The notes under the pieces were generated by a model. The model did not search any database and had not been told where the DNA came from. It was given only the letters and a program-made list of their open reading frames with translations. The position numbers were made by a program, and so were the translations under genes. Shown piece after piece: positions 8,484 through 17,106 of a stretch of 64,000 nucleotides of DNA; the stretch's first letter is position 1, and every line of letters begins with the position of its first letter. This DNA comes from JAWOLE01 sp035263845 (GTDB lineage Bacteria > Acidobacteriota > Thermoanaerobaculia > UBA5066 > Gp7-AA6), in contig DATFQY010000198.1 of the NCBI GenBank assembly GCA_035263845.1, positions 1 to 64,000 on the forward strand, given 5' to 3'.

Positions 8484-10102
8484 GCGATCCGGCCGAAGGG
8501 GAGCGCTCTCGGGCCGAGGCGCTCCAGTCGCTTTCGAAGGACCGCGCCGTCTCCCGCATCTGGGGGGGGGACGCCTCGCTCTGGAAGACCGGCGACGCGG
8601 ACCGCCGCACGATCGCCAGCGCTCTCGGCTGGCTGACGGTCGCCGAGCGGATCGAGCCGCACCTGGCGGACCTGGCGAGCTTCGTCGAAGAGGTTCGCGG
8701 CGCGGCCGACACGGTCATCGTCCTCGGCATGGGAGGGTCGAGCCTCGCTCCGCTCGTCTTCTCGGACTCCTTCGGGAGGCGCCAGGGATACCCCGAGCTG
8801 AAAGTCCTCGATTCGACGGAGCCCTCGAGCGTCCTTTCCGTCGAGAAAGACCACGACCTTTCGCGCTGCCTCTTCGTGGTCTCGTCCAAATCGGGCTCGA
8901 CGCTCGAGCCCAACATCTTCTTCGACTACTTCTACGGCCGGGTCGAGAGCGCCCTCGGCGGCAAGGCGGGGGAACGGTTCGTCGTCGTCACCGATCCCGG
9001 CTCTGCGCTGGAGAAGGAAGCGGCCAAACGGAAGGTGCGGCGGGTCTTCGCCGGCGACCCGGACATCGGCGGCCGCTACTCCGCGCTCTCCAACTTCGGC
9101 CTCGTGCCGGCCGCGCTCGCCGGCGTGGACGTGGCGGAGATGCTGCGGCGGGCCCGAAGCATGATGCAGCTCTGTCGGAAGGAAGGGGAGGAAAACCCCG
9201 GCCTCCAGCTCGGAGCGGCGATCGGATCGGCGGCCGCCGCGCAGGGACGGGACAAGCTGACCTTCTTCGTCGGTCCGCCCGTTCCGCGGTTCGGGATGTG
9301 GATCGAGCAGCTCATCGCCGAGAGCACTGGCAAGGAGGGGCGCGGGATCCTCCCCGTCGAGGGTGAGCCGCCCGGACCGCCCGAGGTCTACGGGGCGGAC
9401 CGCTTCTTCGCCGGCACCCAGAGGCAAGGGGAAACCGAGATCGCGGGCCGCCTGGACGCGCTCGCGCGGGCGGGCCATCCTGCGGTGCGGTTCGAGATTC
9501 GCGACGCGCTGGACCTCGGCGCGGAGATGTTCCGCTGGGAGTTCGCGACCGCCGTCGCGGGGAAGATCCTGGGGATCAACCCCTTCGATCAGCCCAACGT
9601 CCAGGAGGCGAAGGACCGGACCAACGAGATCCTGAAGGGGGAAGCGACAGTTCCCAGTCGAGACTCCACCGCCGTGGATCGGATCCCCGTCAAACGGCTG
9701 CTCGACTCGATCAAGACGGGGGACTACTTCGCGATCACCGCGTACCTCCAGGATCTGCCGGAGACGGAGGAGGCGTTGACCCGGATCCGCGTGAGGGTCA
9801 GGGACCGGAAGAAGATCGCGACGACCGTTGGATTCGGTCCGCGGTTCCTCCACTCGACGGGCCAGCTCCACAAGGGCGGCCCCGACACGGGCGTCTTTCT
9901 CCAGGTCACGGCCGAGCCGGCCTCGGCCGTTTCGATCCCGGGCAAGCCTTACGGATTCGAAGACGTCGTTGCGGCCCAGGCTGGCGGCGACCTGGCGGCG
10001 TTGCGCTCGCGCGGGCGCCGGGCGCTTCGGGTCCATCTCTCGAAAGACGTCGCGGCGGGTCTCCGGGAGCTCGACGCGGCCGTCGCTGGAGCGCTGTCAT
10101 GA
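8480..10102 (+). CDS. pgi: Glucose-6-phosphate isomerase (probable CTG start)
   Basis: The enzyme interconverts glucose and fructose 6-phosphate. SIS-domain motifs are VLGMGGSSLAPLVF, FVVSSKSGSTLEPN and ESTGKEGRGILPVEGEP. The sequence resembles the Pgi half of Tal-Pgi fusion proteins. The frame is open without a stop back to 8480, and the segment before the first ATG (8729) encodes conserved-looking sequence (SRIWGGDASLWK, ALGWLTVAERIEP), so the ATG would truncate it by 83 residues. No ATG, GTG or TTG lies in between. The only candidate at the expected junction is CTG at 8480, overlapping the tal stop as CTGA, with GAGGG four bases upstream. A CTG start is rare, so translation by -1 shift from tal remains an alternative. 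The 3' end overlaps gnd (ATGA). Confidence 0.9.
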   Translation: MSDPAEGERSRAEALQSLSKDRAVSRIWGGDASLWKTGDADRRTIASALGWLTVAERIEPHLADLASFVEEVRGAADTVIVLGMGGSSLAPLVFSDSFGRRQGYPELKVLDSTEPSSVLSVEKDHDLSRCLFVVSSKSGSTLEPNIFFDYFYGRVESALGGKAGERFVVVTDPGSALEKEAAKRKVRRVFAGDPDIGGRYSALSNFGLVPAALAGVDVAEMLRRARSMMQLCRKEGEENPGLQLGAAIGSAAAAQGRDKLTFFVGPPVPRFGMWIEQLIAESTGKEGRGILPVEGEPPGPPEVYGADRFFAGTQRQGETEIAGRLDALARAGHPAVRFEIRDALDLGAEMFRWEFATAVAGKILGINPFDQPNVQEAKDRTNEILKGEATVPSRDSTAVDRIPVKRLLDSIKTGDYFAITAYLQDLPETEEALTRIRVRVRDRKKIATTVGFGPRFLHSTGQLHKGGPDTGVFLQVTAEPASAVSIPGKPYGFEDVVAAQAGGDLAALRSRGRRALRVHLSKDVAAGLRELDAAVAGALS

Positions 10103-10995
10103 AGCTCGGATTCGTGGGCCTGGGACGCATGGGCGCCAACATGGTGCAGCGCCTGCTCGAGGGAAGGCACCAGATCGTCGCGTACGCGCGGAGTGAGGAC
10201 TCGATCCAACAGGCGGAGGCCCGCGGGGCGATCGGGGCCCGGTCGCTTCCGGAGCTCGTCGGCAAGCTCGCGCCGCCCCGAGTCGTCTGGCTGATGATCC
10301 CGTCGGGCAAGCCCGTCGAGGATTCGATTGCCGAGCTCTCCGGCCTGCTGGCCTCCGGCGACATCGTGGTGGACGGCGGAAACTCCCGGTTCTCCGACTC
10401 CGCCCGGCGGGCGGCGGACCTGGCGAAGAAGGGGATCGGCTTCGTGGACTCCGGGACCTCCGGAGGCATCTGGGGGCTGAAAAACGGGTACTGCATCATG
10501 GCCGGCGGCTCCGAGGCCCATTTTCGGGCCGTGGAGCCGGCCTTGAAGACACTCGCCCCGCCCGACGGCTACCTCCACACGGGGCCCCCGGGCTCCGGCC
10601 ATTACGTCAAGATGGTCCACAACGCGATCGAGTACTCGATGCTGCAGGGCTACGGCGAGGGCTTCGAGATGCTGAAGGCGGCCGATTACGAGCTCGACCT
10701 GCAGCGGATCGCCAAGCTCTGGACGCACGCCTCGGTGGTCCGCTCCTGGCTCCTCGACCTGCTCGTGCTGGCGTTCGAAGCCGACCCGAAGCTCGCCAAC
10801 ATCCGCGGGTACGTCGAAGACTCGGGCGAGGGGCGATGGACGCTGCACGAGGCGATCGAGCGGGCCGTCCCGGTCCCGACGCTCGCCGACGCGCTCTTCG
10901 CGCGGTTTCTCTCGCGGCAGGACGAGTCCTTCTCCGCGAAGGTCATCGCCGCCCTGCGCAACCAGTTCGGCGGCCACGCGGTCAAGCCGGAATGA
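10099..10995 (+). CDS. gnd: 6-phosphogluconate dehydrogenase (decarboxylating), short GndA-like type
   Basis: This enzyme oxidises 6-phosphogluconate to ribulose 5-phosphate with CO2 release. The 298-residue protein is the short, probably NAD-preferring form, shorter than the roughly 470-residue E. coli Gnd. The N-terminal Rossmann motif is GFVGLGRMGANM; catalytic-region motifs are VVDGGNSRFSD, DSGTSGGIWGLKNGYCIMAGG and GHYVKMVHNAIEY (catalytic Lys and Asn). Cofactor preference is an inference from the class. The ATG overlaps the pgi stop (ATGA), and its stop overlaps the zwf ATG in the same way. Confidence 0.94.
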   Translation: MKLGFVGLGRMGANMVQRLLEGRHQIVAYARSEDSIQQAEARGAIGARSLPELVGKLAPPRVVWLMIPSGKPVEDSIAELSGLLASGDIVVDGGNSRFSDSARRAADLAKKGIGFVDSGTSGGIWGLKNGYCIMAGGSEAHFRAVEPALKTLAPPDGYLHTGPPGSGHYVKMVHNAIEYSMLQGYGEGFEMLKAADYELDLQRIAKLWTHASVVRSWLLDLLVLAFEADPKLANIRGYVEDSGEGRWTLHEAIERAVPVPTLADALFARFLSRQDESFSAKVIAALRNQFGGHAVKPE

Positions 10996-12542
10996 GAGAG
11001 ACCTCGGTCGAGCTCGAGCCCCGGGCCACGGCGCCGGCGGTCGAGGCGGCGGGGGAGTCCGAAGAGGAGAAGATCCGCCCGCCCTGCACGATCGTCATTT
11101 TCGGCGCCTCCGGCGACCTGACTCGGCGGCTGCTCGCCCCGGCGATCGCCCACCTCTCCCGCGACGGGGCGATCTCCCCGGACTTCGCGATCGTCGGGCT
11201 GGCCCGCTCTCCCTACAGCGACGGGGACTTCCGCGCCTACCTCGAGAAGGGCGCCGAGGAGTTCACGCCGCCGACGCAGGGGCGGCCAGGCGACCTGCCG
11301 GCGACGGTGCGGTACATCCCCGGGGACTTCGAGGACGGCGCGCTCTACGAGAAGCTCAAGGCCGCGCTCGGCGAGATCGAGGGGAAGCGCCGCGGCAACC
11401 GCAACCGCATCTTCTACCTCGCCACGCCGCCCGAAGCGGACCCGACGATCGTGAAGTTCCTGGGCGAGTCGGGGCTCGCCCGGCCGGACCACGGCTGGGC
11501 CCGCGTCGTCGTCGAGAAGCCGTTCGGCCACGACCTCGAATCCGGCCGGCAGTTGAACGCCGAGCTTTCCACGGTCTTCAAGGAGCAGCAGATCTACCGG
11601 ATCGACCACTACCTGGGGAAAGAAACCGTCCAGAACATCTTCGTGCTGCGTTTCGCCAACGGCATCTTCGAGCCGCTCTGGAACAACCGCTACGTGGACC
11701 ACGTCCAGATCGCGGTCGCCGAGTCCGTCGGAGTCGAGCATCGCGCAGGCTACTACGAGAACGCCGGCATCATCCGGGATATGTTCCAGAACCACCTGCT
11801 GCAGCTCCTCTGCCTGACCGCGATGGAGCCGCCGGTGGCCTTCGAGGCCGACGCGGTGCGGGCCGAGAAGGTCAAGGTCCTCCAGTCCATCCGCCCCATC
11901 CGCGAGGAGTCCATCGACGAGTGGGCCGTGCGCGGGCAGTATGGTCCCGGCGTCGTCGGAGGACGGAGTGTGCCCGGCTACCGCTCCGAAGAGAAGGTGG
12001 ATCCCCGCTCGAACCGGGAGACCTACGCCGCGGTGAGGTTCTCCATCGACAACTGGCGGTGGGCGGGAGTGCCGTTCTACGTTCGCTCCGGCAAGCGGCT
12101 GGCGGACCGCGTCTCGGAGATCGCGATCGAGTTCAAGCGGGTCCCGCATCCGCTCTTCTCGCGCGGCGCGGGCATGCTCAATCCCAACGTCCTGAGGCTT
12201 CGCATCCAGCCCGGCGAAGGGGTCTCGCTGAAGTTCGACGCGAAGATCCCGGGCACCCGCCTGCAGGTCCAGTCCGTGTACATGGATTTCCCGTACTCGA
12301 AGCTCGGCGCGCCGATCCAGGGAGGCTATGAACGCCTGCTCCTCGACATCACGCACGGCGACCAGACGCTCTTCACCCGGGGGGACGAGGTCGAGCACGC
12401 CTGGCGCGTCGTCATGCCGATCATCCAGGCGTGGGAGAAGAAGCCGCCGCCGGACTTCCCCAACTACGCCTCGGGGACGTGGGGGCCCGACGCCGCGGAC
12501 CAGTTCCTCGCCCGCGAAGGACGACGTTGGCGGACGCTCTAG
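10992..12542 (+). CDS. zwf: Glucose-6-phosphate 1-dehydrogenase
   Basis: This is the first enzyme of the oxidative branch, oxidising glucose 6-phosphate to the lactone with NAD(P)+. The 516-residue protein shows the nucleotide-binding TIVIFGASGDLTRRLLAPA (about residues 36-54) and the substrate/active-site signature RIDHYLGKETVQNI, plus VVEKPFGHDLESG. The start at 10992 is set by the ATGA overlap with gnd; the open frame extending farther upstream is non-coding shadow. The roughly 30-residue acidic, Ala/Glu-rich N-terminus before the Rossmann fold is longer than usual. The pgl gene starts inside its last 16 bases. Confidence 0.96.
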   Translation: MRETSVELEPRATAPAVEAAGESEEEKIRPPCTIVIFGASGDLTRRLLAPAIAHLSRDGAISPDFAIVGLARSPYSDGDFRAYLEKGAEEFTPPTQGRPGDLPATVRYIPGDFEDGALYEKLKAALGEIEGKRRGNRNRIFYLATPPEADPTIVKFLGESGLARPDHGWARVVVEKPFGHDLESGRQLNAELSTVFKEQQIYRIDHYLGKETVQNIFVLRFANGIFEPLWNNRYVDHVQIAVAESVGVEHRAGYYENAGIIRDMFQNHLLQLLCLTAMEPPVAFEADAVRAEKVKVLQSIRPIREESIDEWAVRGQYGPGVVGGRSVPGYRSEEKVDPRSNRETYAAVRFSIDNWRWAGVPFYVRSGKRLADRVSEIAIEFKRVPHPLFSRGAGMLNPNVLRLRIQPGEGVSLKFDAKIPGTRLQVQSVYMDFPYSKLGAPIQGGYERLLLDITHGDQTLFTRGDEVEHAWRVVMPIIQAWEKKPPPDFPNYASGTWGPDAADQFLAREGRRWRTL

Positions 12543-13288
12543 GACCGAGGCCCGCCGCTCCGACCTCCTTCGAGATCGCCGTTGTCCCCGACGCCGAGTC
12601 GCTCGCCGTGGCCGCGGCGGACGAGTTCGCCAGGAGCGCGGCCGAAGCCATCGGCAAGCGCGGGCTCTTTCACGTGGCACTCTCCGGCGGCTCGACGCCG
12701 CGCGCGCTCTACCGGCGACTGACAAAGGCTCCGCATCGGGGCGCCGTCGCGTGGGAGTCGGTCCGCTTCTTCTTCGGGGACGAGCGGTGCGTGCCGCCGG
12801 ACAGCGAGCGGTCCAATTTTCGGATGGCCCGCGAGGAGCTCTTCGATCCGCTCCGGATCCCGCCTCGGCGGATCTTCCGGATGAGAGGGGAGGACGCGCC
12901 CCGCCGGGCCGCGGGGGCCTACGAGAGGTCCCTGCGCGCGCACGTGCCCGGCCGGCCGCCCAGGTTGGACCTGGTCCTCCTGGGCCTGGGCGGGGACGGC
13001 CACACCGCTTCGCTCTTCCCGGGCACGCCGGCTCTGGCGGAAAGCAAACGCCTCGTCGTCGAGAACTTCATGCCCGGATCGAAGGAGCCGAGGATCACCC
13101 TGACGTTGCGCGCGATCAACGCCGCCCGACGGGTGATCTTCCTGGTCTCCGGCGACGGGAAGGCGGCAGTCGTCGCCGGGGTGCTCCAGAAACGCGGACG
13201 GCGAAAAGATCTTCCCGCGGCCGGGGTCAACCCGAGCCGCGGGACGCTTCTCTGGCTGCTCGACGAGGCGGCCGGCTCGAAGCTCTGA
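12527..13288 (+). CDS. pgl: 6-phosphogluconolactonase
   Basis: The enzyme hydrolyses 6-phosphogluconolactone between Zwf and Gnd. The 253-residue protein belongs to the DevB/SOL family, with HVALSGGSTPRALYRRL, RFFFGDERCVPPDSERSN and LVLLGLGGDGHTASLFPG as its conserved phosphate- and lactone-binding stretches. TTG at 12527 is chosen because GAAGGA lies six bases upstream and the next in-frame candidates fall inside the fold; it overlaps zwf by 16 bases. This is the last gene of the operon. It is followed after 29 bases by a degraded SLH/propeller gene with its own AAAGGAGG ribosome site. Confidence 0.93.
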   Translation: MADALGPRPAAPTSFEIAVVPDAESLAVAAADEFARSAAEAIGKRGLFHVALSGGSTPRALYRRLTKAPHRGAVAWESVRFFFGDERCVPPDSERSNFRMAREELFDPLRIPPRRIFRMRGEDAPRRAAGAYERSLRAHVPGRPPRLDLVLLGLGGDGHTASLFPGTPALAESKRLVVENFMPGSKEPRITLTLRAINAARRVIFLVSGDGKAAVVAGVLQKRGRRKDLPAAGVNPSRGTLLWLLDEAAGSKL

Positions 13289-13317
13289 CCGTCCCTTTCC
13301 CGCCAAAGGAGGAACCC

Positions 13318-13718
13318 ATGTCGTCCATCCCTTCCCGTCGATTCCTGCGGCAGCTCTCGCCGCGGCTCTCCTGTCCGGAGCCGGCAGCTCGCTTCTTGGA
13401 CAGTGCGGGCCGTTCACGGATTTGACCGACCCCGGCTTCTGCCCCTTCGTCCTGGAGATCTTCTATCTGGGCATCACGACCGGGACGACGCCCACGACCT
13501 ACGATCCCTCCTCCACCGTCACGCGCCTCCAGATGGCGGCCTTCCTGTCGCGGACCGTGAGCAACGGATCGGATTTCGTCTCGATCTGGAAGGCCGCGGA
13601 CCTGACGCCGATCGGGTCGGTCTCGACCGGGACGAGCACCGGCCCCTTGAACGCGTGCAGCGACGGCGTCTACTTCTGGATCGCGCTGGCCGACGTCAAC
13701 AAGTTGGCGCGATTCTGA
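13318..13718 (+). pseudogene. SLH/beta-propeller surface protein remnant (frameshift and internal deletion)
   Basis: An ATG after a perfect AAAGGAGG starts a signal-peptide-like MSSIPSRRFLRQL in frame 1, which then runs out of homology. From about 13356 the homology continues in frame 3 as LAAALLSGAGSSLLGQCGPFTD, then the SLH motif GFCPFVLEIFYLGITTGTTPTTYDP and VTRLQMAAFLSRTV. The next residues jump directly to VSIWKAADLTPIGSVSTG and FWIALADVNKLARF, the extreme C-terminus of the intact paralogues (13725, 34710, 35951). About 290 residues of propeller are therefore missing and one frameshift splits the signal peptide. An independent 98-residue product from TTG 13422 would lack any export signal. 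Confidence 0.8.
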
Positions 13719-13724
13719 CGATCG

Positions 13725-14903
13725 CTAGAACCGCGCGAGCTGGTTCGACGTGTTGTAGGTCACCCAGAACTGGAGGCCGTCGCTGCAGGCGCCCAACGGC
13801 CCGACCGGCCCCGTTGCGACGGAACCGAGCGGGGTCAAGTCTGCCGCTTTCCAGAAAGAGATCGAGCCTCCCGAGCCGGCGATGAGGATCCGCTCACCAT
13901 CGAACGCCGCCGCGGTCGGACCCGCGATCCCGTTGCCGGTAAGAGTCTGGAGAATCACGCCGGTCGAGGCCCGAACGACGCTCACCGAGTCGCTGAAGGC
14001 ATTCGGGACCCAGATGTTGGTGCCGTCGAAGGTTGGATGGTATGGATTTGAGCCTACAGTGACAGTCTGAAGGATGCCTCCCGCCGGGTCGAGCTTGAAG
14101 AGCTTGCCGGCCGCATTTGCCGTGACCCACACGTTTGTTCCGTCAAAAACCGCGCCGATCAGTTGCGTGCCGGTCCCGACGGTCGTCACCGTCCACGGGA
14201 TCGGACCGGGTGTGATGATGGAGACGGAGCCGTTGGAATTGGCGGAATTGGCGGTCCAGACGCGGCCACCGTCGAACGTGATGCCCTGAGGACCCGTCCC
14301 CACGGCGTTCGCGGCGACCGTAACCGCCCCGGCCGGCTGCGACGGATCGATCGAATAGACGGCGAAGGGACCTCCGACCCCGACCGCCCCGGTGACGAGG
14401 ACGCGGCCCATCGCGACCATCACGCCATAAGCGAAGTTGGCGCCGGTCCAGGTTTCGAGGAGCTTGCCGTCCGATCCGCGCACCCGCGAGACCGAGTTAG
14501 CGACCTGGTTCGCGGTCCAGACGTCCGCTCCGTCGGAGCTGCAGAGAAACGGAAGCGCTCCGATGGTGGTCAGTCCGAGGGCTCCGGAGTTCTGAGGGCG
14601 CCAGAAGCGATCGAGAGCGGCTCGGCGGCTGCCGCGCCGCAGAACGCCGTCCACGGTCCGCGAGAGGAAGGTGGCCATCTGGAGCCTCGAGACGAAGCTC
14701 GCGGGGTCGTAGGTCGTTGGCGTCGTACCGGTGGTGATCCCGAGGTAGAAGATCTCCAGGACGAACGGACAGAAACCGGCATCGGTGAAATCCGTGAAGG
14801 GTCCGCATGCTCCGAGGAGCGCGCTCGAGGCTCCAAGAAAAATAGACAAAGGCACGGCAACGAAAAGGGCGGCAAGGCGGGAGCCCGGGCGGGAAATCGG
14901 CAT
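13725..14903 (-). CDS. Secreted single-SLH / YncE-like beta-propeller protein
   Basis: The 392-residue protein has a signal peptide (MPISRPGSRLAALFVAVPLSIFLG, possibly ending in a lipobox-like LGAC). One S-layer-homology-like module follows (CGPFTD, GFCPFVLEIFYLGITTGTT, TYDP, VSRLQMATFLSRTVD), with two conserved cysteines. After a basic GVLRRGSRRAALDRFW link come seven or so propeller strands with FDGTNVWV/FDGTNIWVPN/FDGGRVWTAN motifs and the family C-terminus SFWKAADLTPLGSVATG..QLARF. SLH modules typically bind cell-wall polymers and YncE/NHL propellers bind ligands, so a surface-attached scaffold role is inferred. The ribosome site AAAGGGAGG is clear. It is the third-largest of five related loci in this window and stands tail-to-tail with the degraded copy. 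Confidence 0.8.
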   Translation of the reverse strand: MPISRPGSRLAALFVAVPLSIFLGASSALLGACGPFTDFTDAGFCPFVLEIFYLGITTGTTPTTYDPASFVSRLQMATFLSRTVDGVLRRGSRRAALDRFWRPQNSGALGLTTIGALPFLCSSDGADVWTANQVANSVSRVRGSDGKLLETWTGANFAYGVMVAMGRVLVTGAVGVGGPFAVYSIDPSQPAGAVTVAANAVGTGPQGITFDGGRVWTANSANSNGSVSIITPGPIPWTVTTVGTGTQLIGAVFDGTNVWVTANAAGKLFKLDPAGGILQTVTVGSNPYHPTFDGTNIWVPNAFSDSVSVVRASTGVILQTLTGNGIAGPTAAAFDGERILIAGSGGSISFWKAADLTPLGSVATGPVGPLGACSDGLQFWVTYNTSNQLARF

Positions 14904-15008
14904 GGTCTCCTCCCTTTGACCAGAATCATGACACGGCTCGCCCCGAAGCGAAGCAACCGTGGACGGTCCGGGTCCGGGAGCCTTACGCCGGAGGCTCGAG
15001 GCCTTCCC

Positions 15009-17084
15009 CTACGTGGCGGCGGCTTTCTCGGCCCTGGACTGGGCGATGATCTTTTCCTGGTTGGAGTGGGGCACTTCCGAGTAGTGGGAGAACTCCAGCT
15101 GGAAGGAGCCTCTCCCCTGGGTGATCGAGCGAAGCTGCGCGCCGTAGGTCAGCATCTCGGACATCGGCACCTGCGCCTTGATGATCGTCTCGTCGGTCCC
15201 GGTCTCCATGCCCTGAACCTTGCCCCGCCGGGAGGAGAGATCGCCCATCAGGTCGCCGACGTACTCGTTGGGGGCGGAGACCTCGACGTTCATGATCGGC
15301 TCGAGAAGCGTCGGCCTGGCCTTCTCCATCGCCTCCTTGTAGGCGAGGGCCCCGGCCAGCTTGAAGGCGAGCTCCGAGGAGTCCACGTCATGGTACTGGC
15401 CGTCGTAGAGGATCACGCGGAAGTCCACCATCGGGTAGCCGGCCAGGAAGCCCTTGCGGCGGACCTCCTGGATCCCCTTTTCGACGGCCGGGATGAAGTT
15501 TCTCGGGATCGCGCCCCCGTAAATGTCGTCCACGAACTCGAAGTCCGCGCCGCGGGGGAGCGGCTCGACCTTGATCTTGCAGTCGGCGAACTGCCCGTGG
15601 CCGCCCGTCTGCTTCTTGTGCCGGCCGTGGGCCTCGGCCTTGCGGGTGATCGTCTCGCGGTAGGGGACCTTGGGCGGATGGAGGATGACCTCGACGCCGT
15701 AGCGCTTCTTCAGCCTCGCCACCGCGATCTCGACGTGGAGCTGCGAGGCGCCGGCCAGGTGGAACTCCTTGGTCTCCTCGTCGCGCTGGAAGTGGAGCGA
15801 GGGGTCCTCCTCGATCAGCTTGTGGAGCGCGGTGGAGATCTTGTCCTCGTCGCCCTTGGCCTTCGGCTCGATCGCATAGGCGATGGCCGCCTCCGGGACG
15901 ACGAGGCGCGGCAGGACCACGGGATGGTCCTTGGTCGTGATCGTGTCGCCCGTGACGGTCTCCTTCAGCTTGGCCACGGCGACGATGTCCCCCGCGCGGA
16001 CCTCGGGCACGTTGACGTGCTCCTTGCCCTGCGGGAGAAAGAGCCCCGAGAAACGCTCCGGGATGCCGCGGGAAGCGTTCCAGTAGTTGCCGTCGGACTG
16101 GAAGTGCCCGGAGCGCACACGCATGTAGGTGATTCGCCCGGCGAACGGGTCCGAGACCGTCTTGAAGACCTGGGCGACCGCGTGGTCCTTCTCGTTGGTG
16201 AAGATCTTGGCGGGCTTGCCGTCCTTGCCGGTCCCCTCGACCGTCGAGCCCTCGGGGGAGGGAAGCAGCGAGACGCACGCGTCGAGGATCCTCTGGGCGC
16301 CGACCTCGAGGTTGGAAGAGGCGCAGAGGACCGGGAAGATCTTCCGCGCCGCGATCTCCTTCTTGAGGCCGGGAACGATCTCCGCGGCGTCCAGCGTCCC
16401 CTGGGCGAAGAACTTCTCCATCAGCTCGTCCTCGCCCTCGGCGACCATCTCGACCAGCTTCTCGTGCTCGGCCCTGGCCCGGTCGGCCAGCTCCGGCGGA
16501 ATCGGCCCGTCGGACCGCTTGCCCCCCTCGGTGATGTGGGCTTCCATCCGGACGAGGTCCACGGTGCCGCGGAAGCCCTTCTCCTCGCCCAGGGGGATCT
16601 GGAGGGCCACGACCTCGCGACCGAACTTCTTCTGGAGGGACTCCAGGGCCCTCTCGAAGGAGGCCCGTTCCCGGTCCATCCGGTTGACGACGATGAGGAC
16701 CGGCCTCTCGAACTCTTTGGCAAACTTCCACATCTTCTCGGTCTGCACCTCGACGCCGGAGACCGCGTCGCAGACGAGGATCACCGAGTCGGCGGCGGCG
16801 ATGGCGGCCCGGGCCTCCGGGGCGAAAATGCCGTACCCCGGCGCGTCCAGGAAATTGATCTTGACGTCCCGATAGAGGGCGTGGGCACAGGATAGGTTGA
16901 TCGAGATCTTTCGCTCGATTTCCTCGGTGTCGAAGTCCGTCGGACAGGTTCCGTCCTCGATCCGCCCCTGCCGGGTCGTGGCCCCGGCGACGTGGAGCAG
17001 AGAGGCGACCAGGGTCGTTTTTCCGACGGTGTTGTGGCCCACCACGGCCACGTTGCGAAGCTCCGGTGCGGAGAAGATTTTCAT
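15009..17084 (-). CDS. EF-G-like translational GTPase (elongation factor G-like, EF-G2 type)
   Basis: This 691-residue protein has full EF-G architecture. The GTPase domain shows GHNTVGKTT (residues 16-24), DAPGYGIF and VVNRMDRE. Domain II follows, then the domain III-V region with HLAGASQLHVEIAV, GGHGQFADCKI, PAVEKGIQEV and a C-terminal RRGKVQGMETG. The G1 box (GHNTVGKT instead of GHVDAGKT) and DAPGY instead of DTPGH place it with EF-G2/FusA2-type proteins rather than canonical FusA, so it is probably not the housekeeping translocase. ATG 17084 is preferred over upstream starts because a perfect TATAAT lies only nine bases upstream, which would give a nearly leaderless mRNA. The precise role is unknown. 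Confidence 0.88.
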   Translation of the reverse strand: MKIFSAPELRNVAVVGHNTVGKTTLVASLLHVAGATTRQGRIEDGTCPTDFDTEEIERKISINLSCAHALYRDVKINFLDAPGYGIFAPEARAAIAAADSVILVCDAVSGVEVQTEKMWKFAKEFERPVLIVVNRMDRERASFERALESLQKKFGREVVALQIPLGEEKGFRGTVDLVRMEAHITEGGKRSDGPIPPELADRARAEHEKLVEMVAEGEDELMEKFFAQGTLDAAEIVPGLKKEIAARKIFPVLCASSNLEVGAQRILDACVSLLPSPEGSTVEGTGKDGKPAKIFTNEKDHAVAQVFKTVSDPFAGRITYMRVRSGHFQSDGNYWNASRGIPERFSGLFLPQGKEHVNVPEVRAGDIVAVAKLKETVTGDTITTKDHPVVLPRLVVPEAAIAYAIEPKAKGDEDKISTALHKLIEEDPSLHFQRDEETKEFHLAGASQLHVEIAVARLKKRYGVEVILHPPKVPYRETITRKAEAHGRHKKQTGGHGQFADCKIKVEPLPRGADFEFVDDIYGGAIPRNFIPAVEKGIQEVRRKGFLAGYPMVDFRVILYDGQYHDVDSSELAFKLAGALAYKEAMEKARPTLLEPIMNVEVSAPNEYVGDLMGDLSSRRGKVQGMETGTDETIIKAQVPMSEMLTYGAQLRSITQGRGSFQLEFSHYSEVPHSNQEKIIAQSRAEKAAAT

Positions 17085-17093
17085 GGTTGGCGG

Positions 17094-17099
17094 ATTATA
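17094..17099 (-). promoter_or_regulatory. -10 element TATAAT of the EF-G-like gene
   Basis: On the minus strand a perfect TATAAT ends ten bases before the ATG at 17084. No consensus -35 lies 16-18 bases upstream. If used, transcription would start within a few bases of the start codon. Confidence 0.45.
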
Positions 17100-17106
17100 T
17101 TGAAGC

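Noticed and set aside
13422..13718. A 98-codon TTG-initiated SLH protein
   Set aside because: It lacks a signal peptide and most of the propeller, and homologous sequence continues upstream in the same frame without any start codon, showing a degraded gene.
14163..16895. A 910-codon plus-strand frame antisense to the EF-G-like and SLH genes
   Set aside because: The translation is low-complexity Arg/Gly/Leu-rich and has no domain, whereas the minus strand encodes complete known families.
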